Positions 50,168-60,811 of a stretch of 64,000 nucleotides of DNA are shown here, in pieces; position 1 is the stretch's first letter, and each line of letters begins with the position of its first letter. The notes under the pieces were generated by a model, which searched no databases, had not been told where the DNA came from, and saw nothing but the letters and a program-made list of their open reading frames with translations. The DNA is taken from assembly GCA_945885475.1 (NCBI GenBank), contig CAMCYR010000006.1, forward strand, positions 1-64,000, in the 5' to 3' direction. Made by a program: the position numbers and the translations under genes. The DNA is from Chitinophaga pinensis. GTDB taxonomy: Bacteria; Bacteroidota; Bacteroidia; 2-12-FULL-35-15.

Positions 50168-50458
50168 AAATTTTTTTTAATATAGCTCAGCGAACTCAGC
50201 GAACTCAGCGCCTCTGAGAGAAATTTTTTCGCTGCATATATTGCATCCAATAACCGCTAATATAATCTCATTTCCCTTCATAAATTTTTTTTAATATAGC
50301 ACAGCGAACTCTGCGTCTCTGCGAGAAATTTTTTCGCTGCATATATTGCATCCAATAACCGCTCCTATAATCTCATTTCCCTTCATAAATTTTTTTTAAT
50401 ATAGCTCAGCGAACTCAGCGCCTCTGCGAGAAATTTTTTCACTGTGTATATTGCATCC
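50161..50458. repeat. tandem array B: ~3 units (114, 105 bp spacing) carrying a copy of the GxxExxY start region plus the same core in opposite orientation
   Basis: Minus-strand ATGAAGG(A/G)AAATGA start copies at 50167 (real), 50281, 50386; cores at 50184-50223, 50298-50328, 50403-50433. Confidence 0.92.
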
Positions 50459-50465
50459 AAAGATA

Positions 50466-50473
50466 TATATTTG
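50466..50473 (+). promoter_or_regulatory. -7 box TATATTTG upstream of hemL
   Basis: matches TAnnTTTG, 19 nt before ATG at 50493. Confidence 0.5.
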
Positions 50474-50492
50474 CACTCTAATTTATTCAATA

Positions 50493-51785
50493 ATGAAGAG
50501 AGAAAAATCAGAAGCTTTGTTCGAGAAAGCAAAAAAATATTTCCCTGGTGGTGTAAACAGCCCTGTGCGTGCATTTCGTTCCGTTGGCGGGACACCTTTA
50601 TTTATCCAAAAAGGCAAAGGTTCTCATATCTGGGATGCTGACGGAAACGAGTTCATCGATTTCTGCGGATCCTGGGGTCCTTTGATTTTAGGTCATGCAA
50701 ACGATAAGGTAGTAGATGCGATCAAAAGAACTGTGGAGAATGGAAGCTCATTTGGAGCGCCCACTGCACTGGAGAACGATTTGGCAGAATTGATCTTAAG
50801 TAATAATAAGTACATTAAGAAAATACGTTTTGTGAGTTCCGGAACGGAGGCCGTAATGAGCGCTATTCGTTTGGCTCGTGGGTTTACAAACCGTGATAAA
50901 ATTCTCAAATTTGAAGGTTGTTATCATGGACACTTGGACGCTTTATTAGTAAAAGCAGGATCAGGATTGGTTACTTTTGGAAATACATCATCAGCCGGTA
51001 TTCCAGAAAGTTTTGTGAATGAAACAATTGTTGTTTCTCTGAACAATGAAGCAGCCGTGAAACAAGCGTTTGCTGAATTTAAAGACCAGATTGCATGTGT
51101 GATCATTGAACCGATTCCGGCAAACAATGGCTTACTGTTGCAGCGGAAGGAATATTTGCAATTTCTTCGTGAGATCTGTACCGAAAATAAAACACTCCTC
51201 ATCTTTGATGAAGTAATCAATGGTTTCCGAGTAGGTTTTGATGGTGCTGCAGGATATTACGCTATCCAGCCTGATATTATCACCTATGGTAAAATTATCG
51301 GAGGTGGACTGCCTGTTGGTATGTATGGCGCTTCAGCGGATATTATGAGTCATATTTCCCCCGAAGGAAATGTATATCAGGCAGGAACATTGAGCGGAAA
51401 TCCGGTTGCGATGGCTGCCGGAATCGCACAATTGACCGAATGTTTAAAACCCGGTTTTTATGAGGAATTGGAAAGAAAGACACAGTTTTTAATTGCCGCC
51501 ATTTTTAGCAATCTAAAGTCTCAGATCACCAATCTTAAAATATTTTCTGTTGGCTCCATCTTTTGGATTGCTTTCACAGACAAGGAAGTAGTGCGCACTT
51601 CCGAAGAAATAGATGCCGATTCAATGAAACATTTCAAAATCCTTCACAAGGAATTATTGGAGCGTGGAATTTATCTCGGGCCATCGGGTTATGAAGTTGG
51701 ATTTGTATGTGAAGCACATACTGAAGAAGATCTTATAAAAACTGCGAAAGCTTTTGCTGAGGCATTGGAAATCGCAATGAAATAA
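50493..51785 (+). CDS. hemL: glutamate-1-semialdehyde 2,1-aminomutase
   Basis: FEKAKKYFPGGVNSPVRAFRSVGGTPLFIQKGKG; FVSSGTEAVMSAIRLARGFT; TYGKIIGGGLPVGMYG; start 50493 preferred over 50451, which precedes the promoter. Confidence 0.96.
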   Translation: MKREKSEALFEKAKKYFPGGVNSPVRAFRSVGGTPLFIQKGKGSHIWDADGNEFIDFCGSWGPLILGHANDKVVDAIKRTVENGSSFGAPTALENDLAELILSNNKYIKKIRFVSSGTEAVMSAIRLARGFTNRDKILKFEGCYHGHLDALLVKAGSGLVTFGNTSSAGIPESFVNETIVVSLNNEAAVKQAFAEFKDQIACVIIEPIPANNGLLLQRKEYLQFLREICTENKTLLIFDEVINGFRVGFDGAAGYYAIQPDIITYGKIIGGGLPVGMYGASADIMSHISPEGNVYQAGTLSGNPVAMAAGIAQLTECLKPGFYEELERKTQFLIAAIFSNLKSQITNLKIFSVGSIFWIAFTDKEVVRTSEEIDADSMKHFKILHKELLERGIYLGPSGYEVGFVCEAHTEEDLIKTAKAFAEALEIAMK

Positions 51786-51787
51786 TT

Positions 51788-52636
51788 TTAAAAGAATTGC
51801 GCGATCATCAATGCAATCCCCTGCAGGATCATTGTTCCGTCAATTAGCACAACATAAAAATATTCTTCCCGTTTGGAGTTGGTCATAAACACAAGTATTG
51901 CAGTGATGATTGCTGAAATCATGAATGCAATGCCTGTTTTCTCCCGGAAAATCCCACGCATACATCCCGCAACAATTAATGTGATGTAGATGAACATGCA
52001 GCCTAATGCAATCATTCGTGTGTTCTTTTCTCCGAATTTGTGGGCAAGTGTGGAAATATTCTCTGTCTGATCGATCTTCAGATCTCTTATATCAAAAGGG
52101 ATACAGATGGCAATCATAAAAATGAATCGTGAAAAAAAGTGCAGCACATCATTCGATGAAAAGTCCGCTCCCTGATGCAGTATAGTTGGAATAATTGCTG
52201 TCACAGTCGTCCAGACGAGCGCGAGTGTCAGTAATTTAAAAAAAATATTCTGCCGAAGTTTGATGGCCGGTAAAAAATAAGCGACCGATAAAACTAAAAG
52301 AGGGGAGAGGTAAAATAGTATTGTGTAATCGTTAAAAAAAAATGTTGCTACAACGCCTGCAAGTCCTGTAATGCATAACGATTTAACCCAAAATTGATTT
52401 TTAGAGATCCATTTTCTTCGTGTTGAAAGCAGGTTGTTGTCCTCCCGAACGGTGTAAAAAATACGTTGTAGATTATAGATGAAAAGTGTTGCAAAAAAAC
52501 TGAGCATCGAATACCACAGCAGATGATCTGCTGCACCCGTCTGGATTACAGAGCTTTGGATTAAGCATACAGTTCCGACAGCCACATAAATGTTGCCGAA
52601 CAAAAGGAAGTCGAAAAAACGTTTGAAGAAAATCAA
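51788..52636 (-). CDS. UbiA-family prenyltransferase-like membrane protein
   Basis: Polytopic; NLQRIFYTVRED and CIPFDIRDLKIDQ Asp motif. Confidence 0.65.
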   Translation of the reverse strand: MIFFKRFFDFLLFGNIYVAVGTVCLIQSSVIQTGAADHLLWYSMLSFFATLFIYNLQRIFYTVREDNNLLSTRRKWISKNQFWVKSLCITGLAGVVATFFFNDYTILFYLSPLLVLSVAYFLPAIKLRQNIFFKLLTLALVWTTVTAIIPTILHQGADFSSNDVLHFFSRFIFMIAICIPFDIRDLKIDQTENISTLAHKFGEKNTRMIALGCMFIYITLIVAGCMRGIFREKTGIAFMISAIITAILVFMTNSKREEYFYVVLIDGTMILQGIALMIAQFF

Positions 52637-52654
52637 TTTTAAAAGAAATCTCTT

Positions 52655-53293
52655 TTATTTAATTTCAATTTCGTTGTTGGTGCCTTGAAGGATGAAGAAT
52701 GTTCCCAAGCCAACACCAATACCAATACCGCCACCAAACAAAGAGCCAGTCTTTCTTTTTTTACGGGCAACACGTTCGTATCCCATTATGTAGGTATCGT
52801 GTGTCAGATATTCCATATTGGATACGGTTTTGTGCTTAATTTTTACTTTTGGTAAACCCGACAAGGCAGTAAACGCAAAAGGAGGAAGAGGGCATAAAAA
52901 ACTCCCGGTTACAGCACCTGCCGCACCTAAAGCCATGTTTGTCCAGAATGCCCCTCTCGCTTTGAAGCCTTTTTCGGCATCCTGCTCTCCTTTAATAAAG
53001 TAGCGCATCTCGTCAATGGTAAATTCATTTCCGATCACGGAATCGAATACATACATGACGCTTTCGCCTTGTGGATTGCTGATAGAAAAAATACGATCAT
53101 TTTCTATAATGATATTTTTCAGACTGTCTTTAGGGTTTTTCAGACTAGTAATACCGTTGGTGGTGTCTATCACTGTTCCAGTAACAACGTTTCCGTTCAA
53201 CAACAAAATTGTGTCTTTTCCATTTTGAGAAATTCCGTTTTTTGCAAGCAGCATCATTAAAATGCATCCAATAACTGAAAAGGTTTTGACCAT
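52655..53293 (-). CDS. hypothetical secreted/membrane protein
   Basis: Start MVKTFSVIGCILMMLLAKNGISQ at 53293 gives a signal peptide. Confidence 0.6.
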   Translation of the reverse strand: MVKTFSVIGCILMMLLAKNGISQNGKDTILLLNGNVVTGTVIDTTNGITSLKNPKDSLKNIIIENDRIFSISNPQGESVMYVFDSVIGNEFTIDEMRYFIKGEQDAEKGFKARGAFWTNMALGAAGAVTGSFLCPLPPFAFTALSGLPKVKIKHKTVSNMEYLTHDTYIMGYERVARKKRKTGSLFGGGIGIGVGLGTFFILQGTNNEIEIK

Positions 53294-53506
53294 GATCTGA
53301 ATTGATATATTTTGCTCAAAGATAACCATTCTGAAACATATCCGCATTTTAATTGTTATAGTTCATTGTTAGTAGAACATGATTTTATGTGTGGTATTCC
53401 CCTTAAATTCAGTCTTTTTCTATTTACTAACAATGGTTTTGGAAACTGTTCGAAATTTTTTTATTTCTTGCAGGCCGCAATCGATGATATTTTAAATTTC
53501 GTTTGG

Positions 53507-53514
53507 TATATTTG
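53507..53514 (+). promoter_or_regulatory. -7 box TATATTTG upstream of gcvP
   Basis: matches TAnnTTTG, 23 nt before ATG. Confidence 0.5.
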
Positions 53515-53537
53515 CATTCCCAAAAAAAAGTAAAAAA

Positions 53538-56411
53538 ATGATTTCAACTGATAAATTTGTTAATCGTCATAACGGACCCCGTGCGAACGATGTAAAAGTA
53601 ATGCTTTCGAAAATCGGAGCAAAGAGTATAGATGAACTGATTGATCAAACGATTCCCGCTGCCATCAGGTTGAAGGCGCCATTGAGCTTGGAAGCCGGAA
53701 TGACAGAATATAATTATCACAAGCATTTGCGTGCAATTGCTTCTAAAAATAAAGTTTTTAAAACTTATATTGGTTTAGGGTACAACAATACAATCATTCC
53801 GCCGGTAGTGCAGCGCAATGTGCTGGAAAATCCAGGTTGGTATACTGCTTATACTCCTTATCAGGCAGAAATTGCTCAGGGCCGACTAGAGGCGCTGTTG
53901 AATTTTCAGACCATGATCATGGATCTTACAGGGATGGAAATTGCTAATGCCTCTTTGCTGGATGAGTCCACTGCCGCTGCGGAAGCAATGACCATGTTGT
54001 TCAGTAGCCGAAGTAGAGAGCAAGTAAAAAATGGAGCAACTAAATTTTTTGTATCCAATGAATGTTACCCGCAAACCATCGATCTTTTAAAAACACGTTC
54101 TGCTCCTTTGGGAATTGTTTTGGAAATTGGCGATTGGAAAACGGCACAATTAGATGCGTCTGTATATGGCCTTATTCTTCAGTATCCAACTGTTGATGGA
54201 AAAGTAAATGATTATGCAACTTTTGTAAAAGATGCAAAAGCAAACGGAACAGCCATCGCTGTTGCAGCAGATATTCTGAGTTTAGTTTTGTTAACTCCTC
54301 CCGGTGAATGGGGTGCGGATGTTGTTTTTGGTAACACCCAGCGTTTCGGTGTTCCGATGGGCTATGGCGGACCGCATGCTGCATTTTTTGCTTGCCGTGA
54401 AGAATACAAACGAATCATTCCTGGTCGTATCATTGGTGTGTCGGTTGATGCACAAGGGAATCCAGCATTAAGGATGGCTTTGCAAACGCGCGAGCAACAC
54501 ATCCGCAGAGATAAAGCAACATCTAATATTTGTACTGCACAAGCCTTGTTGGCGATTATGGCGAGTATGTTCGCTGTTTATCACGGTCCGGAAGGAATCA
54601 ACGGTATTGCGCAACAGGTTCATTTGTCGGCCGTAGCGCTTGCAGCAGAATTGAAAAAGTTGGGATACACAGTAGACAACGATGCTTTTTTTGATACAAT
54701 AAAGATAAGTGGTACCGACAATGCTAAGATCAAGCAGTTGGCAGAAGCGGCAGAAATTAATTTCCGTTATGCAAACGATGGTATTGCAATTTCTTTGGAT
54801 CAGACAACGGATGCGGATGATTTAAATGCCATCATCGATATCTTCGCAAAGGCAGCAAATAAGCTAGGTTCCAAGGTTACTCAACAAATAATATTTTCTC
54901 AAAAATCATCGCTTACCTATAGAAAATCGGAGATCTTAACACATCCGATTTTTAATAGCTACCACTCCGAATCAGAAATGATGCGTTATATAAAACGCTT
55001 GGAGAATAAAGATCTTTCCTTAACGCATTCAATGATTTCATTGGGTTCCTGTACAATGAAATTGAATGCAGCATCCGAATTAATGCCGATCACCTGGCCA
55101 GAATTTGCGCACATTCATCCCTTTGTTCCTATTGAACAGGCTGCAGGATATCTTGAAATAATCAACGCATTAGACCGTTCCTTAAGCGAAATAACAGGTT
55201 TTGCTAAAATGAGCTTTCAGCCAAATAGCGGTGCTCAAGGTGAATATTCCGGATTGCTGGTGATTCAGGCGTATCATCAATCGCGCGGAGACGCACACCG
55301 AAATATTGCATTGATCCCCACATCCGCACACGGAACAAATCCTGCGAGTGCAGCCATGTGCGGAATGAAGATCGTTTTAGTAAAATGTGATGAAAAAGGA
55401 AATATTGATGTGGCTGATATACGCGAAAAAGCGACCCTGCATAAAGATAATTTATCCTGTTTAATGGTTACGTATCCAAGTACACACGGCGTTTACGAAG
55501 AAAGTATTATCGAGATCACAAATATCATTCATGAATATGGCGGACAAGTATACATGGACGGAGCGAACATGAATGCACAGGTAGGATTAACATCACCCGG
55601 AAATATTGGTGCAGATGTGTGCCACTTAAATCTACATAAAACATTCGCGATTCCTCACGGGGGTGGCGGTCCGGGTATGGGTCCAATTGGTGTCGCCAAA
55701 CAATTAGTGCCTTTCTTACCATCACACACATTGGTGAAAACAGGTGGTGAAAAAGGGATATCAGCAGTGTCAGCAGCGCCTTTCGGCAGTTCCTTGATTT
55801 TGTTGATCTCTTATGGATACATTAAAATGCTTGGAGGCGAAGGTGTAACGGATGCAACGAAGATCGCTATTCTGAATGCCAATTATATCAAAGAATCCTT
55901 AAAAGATCATTACCCAACTTTATATAGCGGAAAAAATGGCCGCTGTGCGCATGAGATGATCTTAGATTGTGCTGAATTTAAACGTCAGGCCGGAGTGGAA
56001 GTAGGGGATATTGCAAAACGTTTGATGGATTATGGTTACCATGCGCCAACAGTTTCTTTTCCTGTTCATGATACACTAATGGTAGAACCTACTGAAAGTG
56101 AATCAAAAGAAGAATTGGATCGTTTTTGTTCCGTGATGATCGCTATTAAAATGGAGATCGATGAGATCATATCCGGAAATGCAGATAAGGAAGATAACGT
56201 GATCAAGAACGCTCCTCACACAGCAAAATCAGTAATTTCAGATGATTGGAAACATTCCTATTCAAGAGAAAAAGCGGTTTACCCTTTAAAGTGGGTGAAG
56301 GATGCTAAGTTTTGGCCAAGTGTTGCAAGAGTAGACAACGCACACGGTGATAGAAACCTGATTTGCGCTTGTCCTCCGATAGAGGCCTATGCAGAACCTG
56401 AACTGGCTTAA
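53538..56411 (+). CDS. gcvP: glycine dehydrogenase (decarboxylating), fused P1/P2
   Basis: [70 protein letters not shown]. Confidence 0.97.
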   Translation: MISTDKFVNRHNGPRANDVKVMLSKIGAKSIDELIDQTIPAAIRLKAPLSLEAGMTEYNYHKHLRAIASKNKVFKTYIGLGYNNTIIPPVVQRNVLENPGWYTAYTPYQAEIAQGRLEALLNFQTMIMDLTGMEIANASLLDESTAAAEAMTMLFSSRSREQVKNGATKFFVSNECYPQTIDLLKTRSAPLGIVLEIGDWKTAQLDASVYGLILQYPTVDGKVNDYATFVKDAKANGTAIAVAADILSLVLLTPPGEWGADVVFGNTQRFGVPMGYGGPHAAFFACREEYKRIIPGRIIGVSVDAQGNPALRMALQTREQHIRRDKATSNICTAQALLAIMASMFAVYHGPEGINGIAQQVHLSAVALAAELKKLGYTVDNDAFFDTIKISGTDNAKIKQLAEAAEINFRYANDGIAISLDQTTDADDLNAIIDIFAKAANKLGSKVTQQIIFSQKSSLTYRKSEILTHPIFNSYHSESEMMRYIKRLENKDLSLTHSMISLGSCTMKLNAASELMPITWPEFAHIHPFVPIEQAAGYLEIINALDRSLSEITGFAKMSFQPNSGAQGEYSGLLVIQAYHQSRGDAHRNIALIPTSAHGTNPASAAMCGMKIVLVKCDEKGNIDVADIREKATLHKDNLSCLMVTYPSTHGVYEESIIEITNIIHEYGGQVYMDGANMNAQVGLTSPGNIGADVCHLNLHKTFAIPHGGGGPGMGPIGVAKQLVPFLPSHTLVKTGGEKGISAVSAAPFGSSLILLISYGYIKMLGGEGVTDATKIAILNANYIKESLKDHYPTLYSGKNGRCAHEMILDCAEFKRQAGVEVGDIAKRLMDYGYHAPTVSFPVHDTLMVEPTESESKEELDRFCSVMIAIKMEIDEIISGNADKEDNVIKNAPHTAKSVISDDWKHSYSREKAVYPLKWVKDAKFWPSVARVDNAHGDRNLICACPPIEAYAEPELA

Positions 56412-56500
56412 TGCTCAAAATTCCTTTGGATTTGTTTATATGATAACAGTTTGTTAAATTTGTACTTTAATCTTAAATAGTAACCCAAAAATAAAATAAA

Positions 56501-57550
56501 ATGAAAAAAATCTACTTATTAATTGCAGCGGTGGCAGTTGTTTTTTCTGCGAATGCTCAAAACAAAATCGGAGGAATGTCAAGTTCAAACGAACGTTCTT
56601 CCTCAATCAAAGTTAAACCAATCCCTGTTAGCCGTGCTATCGGAGACACGTTAATGTGGTACCCAACACCGGGTATTTTATTAGCAAATTCTGCAGATTT
56701 GGCAGCTTTTACAGTAGTTGAAGAGGACATCGATGGATTAAATCCAAACAATGCTGGTACCGATATGGATTGGGGTGTATATTATTCTACTGATTCAAGT
56801 TTAAACAGTGTTGGTAACCCAACGTCTAACAACTGGTACCACCCTTGGGAAGTTCCTGCTCCTGCTGGAACAGATTCTTCTTTCTATTGGCATGCAACTT
56901 CTTGGTTCAGTCCATTAGGTCAAGCTGACAATTGGTTGATTATGGGACCAGTTACTTTACCTGCTGGTGCTACTTTAAAATGGACTGACAGAACTAATCC
57001 TGCTTTCAGAGATGGTTACAAGGTTTTTATCAGTACAACTGTATCTTCGCCCATGACATTCAGTGATTTCTCTGGTGCTGCGATCTACACAAAAACAGAT
57101 GCTTACCCTTCTCCAACCTACACAACTGATACAACTTGGGTTCAACGAACTGCTGCTATCCCAGCAATGTACAATGCACAAACAATTTATATCGCTTTCC
57201 AACACAATGCAAATGATATGGATGTATTGTATTTAGATGAATTTTTAGTTGTAGAAACAGCTGCTAGTGTTTCTGAATTCGTAAATGGCGCAAAATTGTT
57301 CCAAAACACTCCTAACCCTGCAAATGCTAATACTACTATTACGTATGAATTAGAAAAAAATGCAGCAGTTTCTTTCAATGTATATGATGTAACAGGTAAA
57401 ATTGTTGCTACACAAACAATCGGAGAACAAGGTTCAGGAATGCACAACATTAACTTCAACACAGAAAACCTTGCTGCAGGAATTTACCACTACTCTTTAG
57501 TAATTGATAACGTTGCAACTTCAGCAATGAAGATGGTTGTTATCAAATAA
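56501..57550 (+). CDS. T9SS type A sorting domain protein (tandem paralogue 1)
   Basis: Signal peptide; C-terminal LFQNTPNPANANTTITYELEKNAAVSFNVYDVTGKIVA...MKMVVIK. Confidence 0.85.
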   Translation: MKKIYLLIAAVAVVFSANAQNKIGGMSSSNERSSSIKVKPIPVSRAIGDTLMWYPTPGILLANSADLAAFTVVEEDIDGLNPNNAGTDMDWGVYYSTDSSLNSVGNPTSNNWYHPWEVPAPAGTDSSFYWHATSWFSPLGQADNWLIMGPVTLPAGATLKWTDRTNPAFRDGYKVFISTTVSSPMTFSDFSGAAIYTKTDAYPSPTYTTDTTWVQRTAAIPAMYNAQTIYIAFQHNANDMDVLYLDEFLVVETAASVSEFVNGAKLFQNTPNPANANTTITYELEKNAAVSFNVYDVTGKIVATQTIGEQGSGMHNINFNTENLAAGIYHYSLVIDNVATSAMKMVVIK

Positions 57551-57570
57551 TTCAATTGTATTGATTTTCA

Positions 57571-57609
57571 AAAAAGCTCTTTCTGCAATTGTAGAAAGAG
57601 CTTTTTTTT
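57571..57609 (+). terminator. hairpin AAAAAGCTCTTTCT...AGAAAGAGCTTTTTTTT
   Basis: inverted repeat with T-tract. Confidence 0.8.
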
Positions 57610-57705
57610 ATTAAAAAATTGTTATGTTTTAGGTAATAAAAAATAAATTGTTATCTTTATCTTTCAATTAAGAACCCAATAAATACTAAACTTAAAATTA
57701 AAAAA

Positions 57706-58755
57706 ATGAAAAAAATCTACACACTAATTGCAGCAGTTGCAGTTGTTGTTTCGGCAAATGCTCAAACAAGAGGCTCATCAGCTGCTTCTTCATCAGTTCA
57801 TAAATATTCTGGTTCATTACGTGAAATGACCGGTAGTTCTCGTGCTGCAGGAGATACACTAATGTACATGCAACTACCCGGATATACTATCAATTCAACG
57901 GATGCTGCAGCATTTACAATCGTAACAGAAGATAACGACATGTTGAATCCTAATAACGCTGGTTATGCAATGGATTTCGGTCTTTATTATTCTACAGATA
58001 GCTCTCTTGCAGGTGGTGTTCCAACTCAGGATAACTTTTACCATCCATGGGAAACTCCAGCTCCTGCCGGAACAGACACTACTTTCTTTTGGAGTGCAAC
58101 TTCTTGGTTTTCTCCTTTGGGAATCGCAGACAACTGGTTAGAATTCGGACCTATCACTATCCCTGCTGGTGGTGCAACATTGAAATACTATGACAGAACA
58201 AACAGATATAGAGATGGATACGAAGTATTAGTATCTAACACACCTTCTGCTCCTTTGTCTTTTGGTGATTTCGTTACTCCTGCAATCTATACAATTACTG
58301 ATGATGCTTTACCTTCTGCAACATACGCTGTTGATACAACTTGGGAATTACACACTGTTGATCTTCCTGCTATCTACAATGGTCAGGCAGTTTCAATTGC
58401 TTTCCACCACAATGCGAACGATATGGACGTATTACGTTTTGACGAAATCCTTGTTGTTGAAAAATCTTTAGGTGTTTCTGAATTTGTGAACGGTGCTAAA
58501 TTGTTCCAAAACTCTCCAAACCCTACAAGTGCTAACACTACTTTCACTTACGAATTGGAGAAAAATGCAAAGATCTCTTTCAATGTATATGATGTAACCG
58601 GTAAAGTTGTTGCTTCTCAATCAATTGGTGAGCAAACTGCTGGAATTCACAACATCGTTTTCAGTACTGAAAATCTTGCTGCTGGTATTTATCACTATTC
58701 ATTGAACGTTGATAATGCTTCAACTTCAGCAATGAAAATGGTTGTTATCAAGTAA
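57706..58755 (+). CDS. T9SS type A sorting domain protein (tandem paralogue 2)
   Basis: Near-collinear with 56501..57550 (MDFGLYYSTDSSL, FYHPWETPAPAGTDTTFFWSATSWFSPLG). Confidence 0.85.
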   Translation: MKKIYTLIAAVAVVVSANAQTRGSSAASSSVHKYSGSLREMTGSSRAAGDTLMYMQLPGYTINSTDAAAFTIVTEDNDMLNPNNAGYAMDFGLYYSTDSSLAGGVPTQDNFYHPWETPAPAGTDTTFFWSATSWFSPLGIADNWLEFGPITIPAGGATLKYYDRTNRYRDGYEVLVSNTPSAPLSFGDFVTPAIYTITDDALPSATYAVDTTWELHTVDLPAIYNGQAVSIAFHHNANDMDVLRFDEILVVEKSLGVSEFVNGAKLFQNSPNPTSANTTFTYELEKNAKISFNVYDVTGKVVASQSIGEQTAGIHNIVFSTENLAAGIYHYSLNVDNASTSAMKMVVIK

Positions 58756-58775
58756 TCAGGAATTTTATTTTCTAT

Positions 58776-58806
58776 AGAAAGCCAAGGATTTTATCCTTGG
58801 CTTTCT
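58776..58806 (+). terminator. hairpin AGAAAGCCAAGGAT-TTT-ATCCTTGGCTTTCT
   Basis: perfect 14-bp stem. Confidence 0.8.
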
Positions 58807-58897
58807 GTTTTTATTTATACATCAACTCTTGTTTTTTATAGGACAATATTATATCTTTATCGCTCAATTAGAAAAACTCACATTAAAAACCTGAAAA

Positions 58898-59986
58898 ATG
58901 AAAAAAATTTACACATTATTATCTGTTTCTGCTTTTGCATTTGCGGCAACAGCTCAAACAGCCGAAAGTCCTTCGCAGCCATTTATTGTTAAGGCTAGCC
59001 CTTATGTAAACATAGGTGGTGAGCGTATTATCGGAAATCCTGATACTACAGGAATCGTTAATTTTACTGATTTTTTGCCTGAATTTGATGGATTGAATCC
59101 TGTATTTTATTCTTACGGAACTGCTGCGTTAACTACTGGATACCTTTATGGTAACAACGGTAGTGGTAACGGTTTCAAAGAAGTTGCTCAAGGTTACCAA
59201 AACATTATCGGATCACCTGTAAAAGTGATTGGTGTATTAATGTGGTTCGGTGGAAAACAAAGCGATATGGGAAGTTCTGCAACTTCTAAAGTTGTTGTTA
59301 AATCTTATGATATGGCTGCTAACAAAGCATACAACGTTAATGCTGGTGCTTTCAACTCAACTGTTCTTAACTTCATTGGACCAAACATTGTTAGAAATTC
59401 TGCTGATATCTTATATGCTGATATCGATACAGTTGATTTTAACTATGTTTCTTTCACATCTCCTCAAACATATGTTGGTGATTTCGCAGTTTCTGTGGAT
59501 TTCTCAACACTTGCTGCTGGTGATACTGCTGGTTTAGTTTCTGATGATGTCAATTCAGCTTTGGATCAGGATTATGCTTACCACAAATCTGTAATTGGTG
59601 CAACTGTAAGATGGTTTGTTACTGACGAATTGTTCTCTGGTGCTGCTGCAACTGGTCTTTTTGATAACAGCGCAGCTATTTGGGCGGTTATCAGTGATGC
59701 AACTGGTGTTAACGAATTCTTTAACGGAATGAAATTAACAACTTACCCTAATCCTGCTGTAAACAACGTTGTTGTTGAATACACACTAGAGAAAAATGCA
59801 AACGCTGTCAGCCTTGTTATGTTTGACAAAACAGGTCGTAAGATTGTAAACAATTCTTATGGTTCTCAAAATGCAGGAACATACAAAGTGAACATCGAAA
59901 CGTCTAACCTTGCTGCTGGTACTTATTTCTACCAATTAAATGCAGGTGGACATAATTTCACAAAACAAATCGTTATTACTAAATAA
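58898..59986 (+). CDS. T9SS type A sorting domain protein
   Basis: Signal peptide MKKIYTLLSVSAFAFAATAQ; YPNPAVNNVVVEYTLEKNANAVSLVMFDKTGRKI. Confidence 0.82.
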   Translation: MKKIYTLLSVSAFAFAATAQTAESPSQPFIVKASPYVNIGGERIIGNPDTTGIVNFTDFLPEFDGLNPVFYSYGTAALTTGYLYGNNGSGNGFKEVAQGYQNIIGSPVKVIGVLMWFGGKQSDMGSSATSKVVVKSYDMAANKAYNVNAGAFNSTVLNFIGPNIVRNSADILYADIDTVDFNYVSFTSPQTYVGDFAVSVDFSTLAAGDTAGLVSDDVNSALDQDYAYHKSVIGATVRWFVTDELFSGAAATGLFDNSAAIWAVISDATGVNEFFNGMKLTTYPNPAVNNVVVEYTLEKNANAVSLVMFDKTGRKIVNNSYGSQNAGTYKVNIETSNLAAGTYFYQLNAGGHNFTKQIVITK

Positions 59987-60002
59987 TTTCGGTTTCATCC
60001 AT

Positions 60003-60041
60003 AAAAAAAATCTCAGGAGATAGTCTCCTGAGATTTTTTTT
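60003..60041. terminator. bidirectional terminator AAAAAAAATCTCAGGAGA-TAG-TCTCCTGAGATTTTTTTT
   Basis: near-perfect hairpin between convergent genes. Confidence 0.85.
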
Positions 60042-60058
60042 GTAAAAAATTTAAAAAC

Positions 60059-60811
60059 TTAAAATTTAGACTTTAAGTCTTTCATAAATTTAGTAGCATA
60101 CACAAAATCACATACTTCTTTGTTGTCGGTTTTTAATATCTCCTCCTTATTTCCTTCCCACCATTTATCACCTTTATAGATAAACATAATGTGATCTCCG
60201 ATCTCAATAACTGAATTCATATCGTGCGTGATCACAACGGTTGTAATGCCATATTCATCTGTTATTTCTTTAATTAAATTATCGATTACGATCGAGGTTT
60301 TTGGATCAAGTCCCGAATTGGGTTCATCGCAAAATAAATATTTAGGCTGCACCGCAATAGCTCTTGCAATTGCCACACGCTTTTTCATTCCGCCACTTAA
60401 TTCGGCGGGGTATAATTTATTGGCATCAGGAAGATTAACACGTTGTAAACAGAAGTTCGCGCGATCTCGTTTCTCACTTTCAGTCAGATCGGTAAACATC
60501 GATAAAGGGAAAACAACATTTTCTTCTACTGTTTTAGAATCGAATAATGCACCGCCCTGAAACAGCATTCCTATTTCCTTACGGATAGATTTTTTTCCTT
60601 TAAAATCGAGCTCATAAAAATTTCTTCCATCAAATAAAACTTCTCCAGTATCGAGCTCATTCAAACCAACCATACATTTTAACAAAGTTGTTTTGCCCGA
60701 TCCGCTTTCGCCGATAATGATATTGGTTTTACCGCTTTCAAATTTGAAAGAAATATCATTCAGTACTTTGCGCCCTGAAAAAGATTTAGATATGTTGTTT
60801 ATTTCTATCAC
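60059..60811 (-). CDS. ABC transporter ATP-binding protein (MlaF-like)
   Basis: GESGSGKTTLLKCMVGL, LSGGMKKRVAIARAI, LFCDEPNSGLDP; paired with MlaE permease. Confidence 0.93.
   Translation of the reverse strand: MIEINNISKSFSGRKVLNDISFKFESGKTNIIIGESGSGKTTLLKCMVGLNELDTGEVLFDGRNFYELDFKGKKSIRKEIGMLFQGGALFDSKTVEENVVFPLSMFTDLTESEKRDRANFCLQRVNLPDANKLYPAELSGGMKKRVAIARAIAVQPKYLFCDEPNSGLDPKTSIVIDNLIKEITDEYGITTVVITHDMNSVIEIGDHIMFIYKGDKWWEGNKEEILKTDNKEVCDFVYATKFMKDLKSKF

Noticed and set aside
49199-50458. CRISPR array interpretation
   Set aside because: Repeat units are 105-117 bp and copied end to end with no unique spacers; no cas genes in the window.
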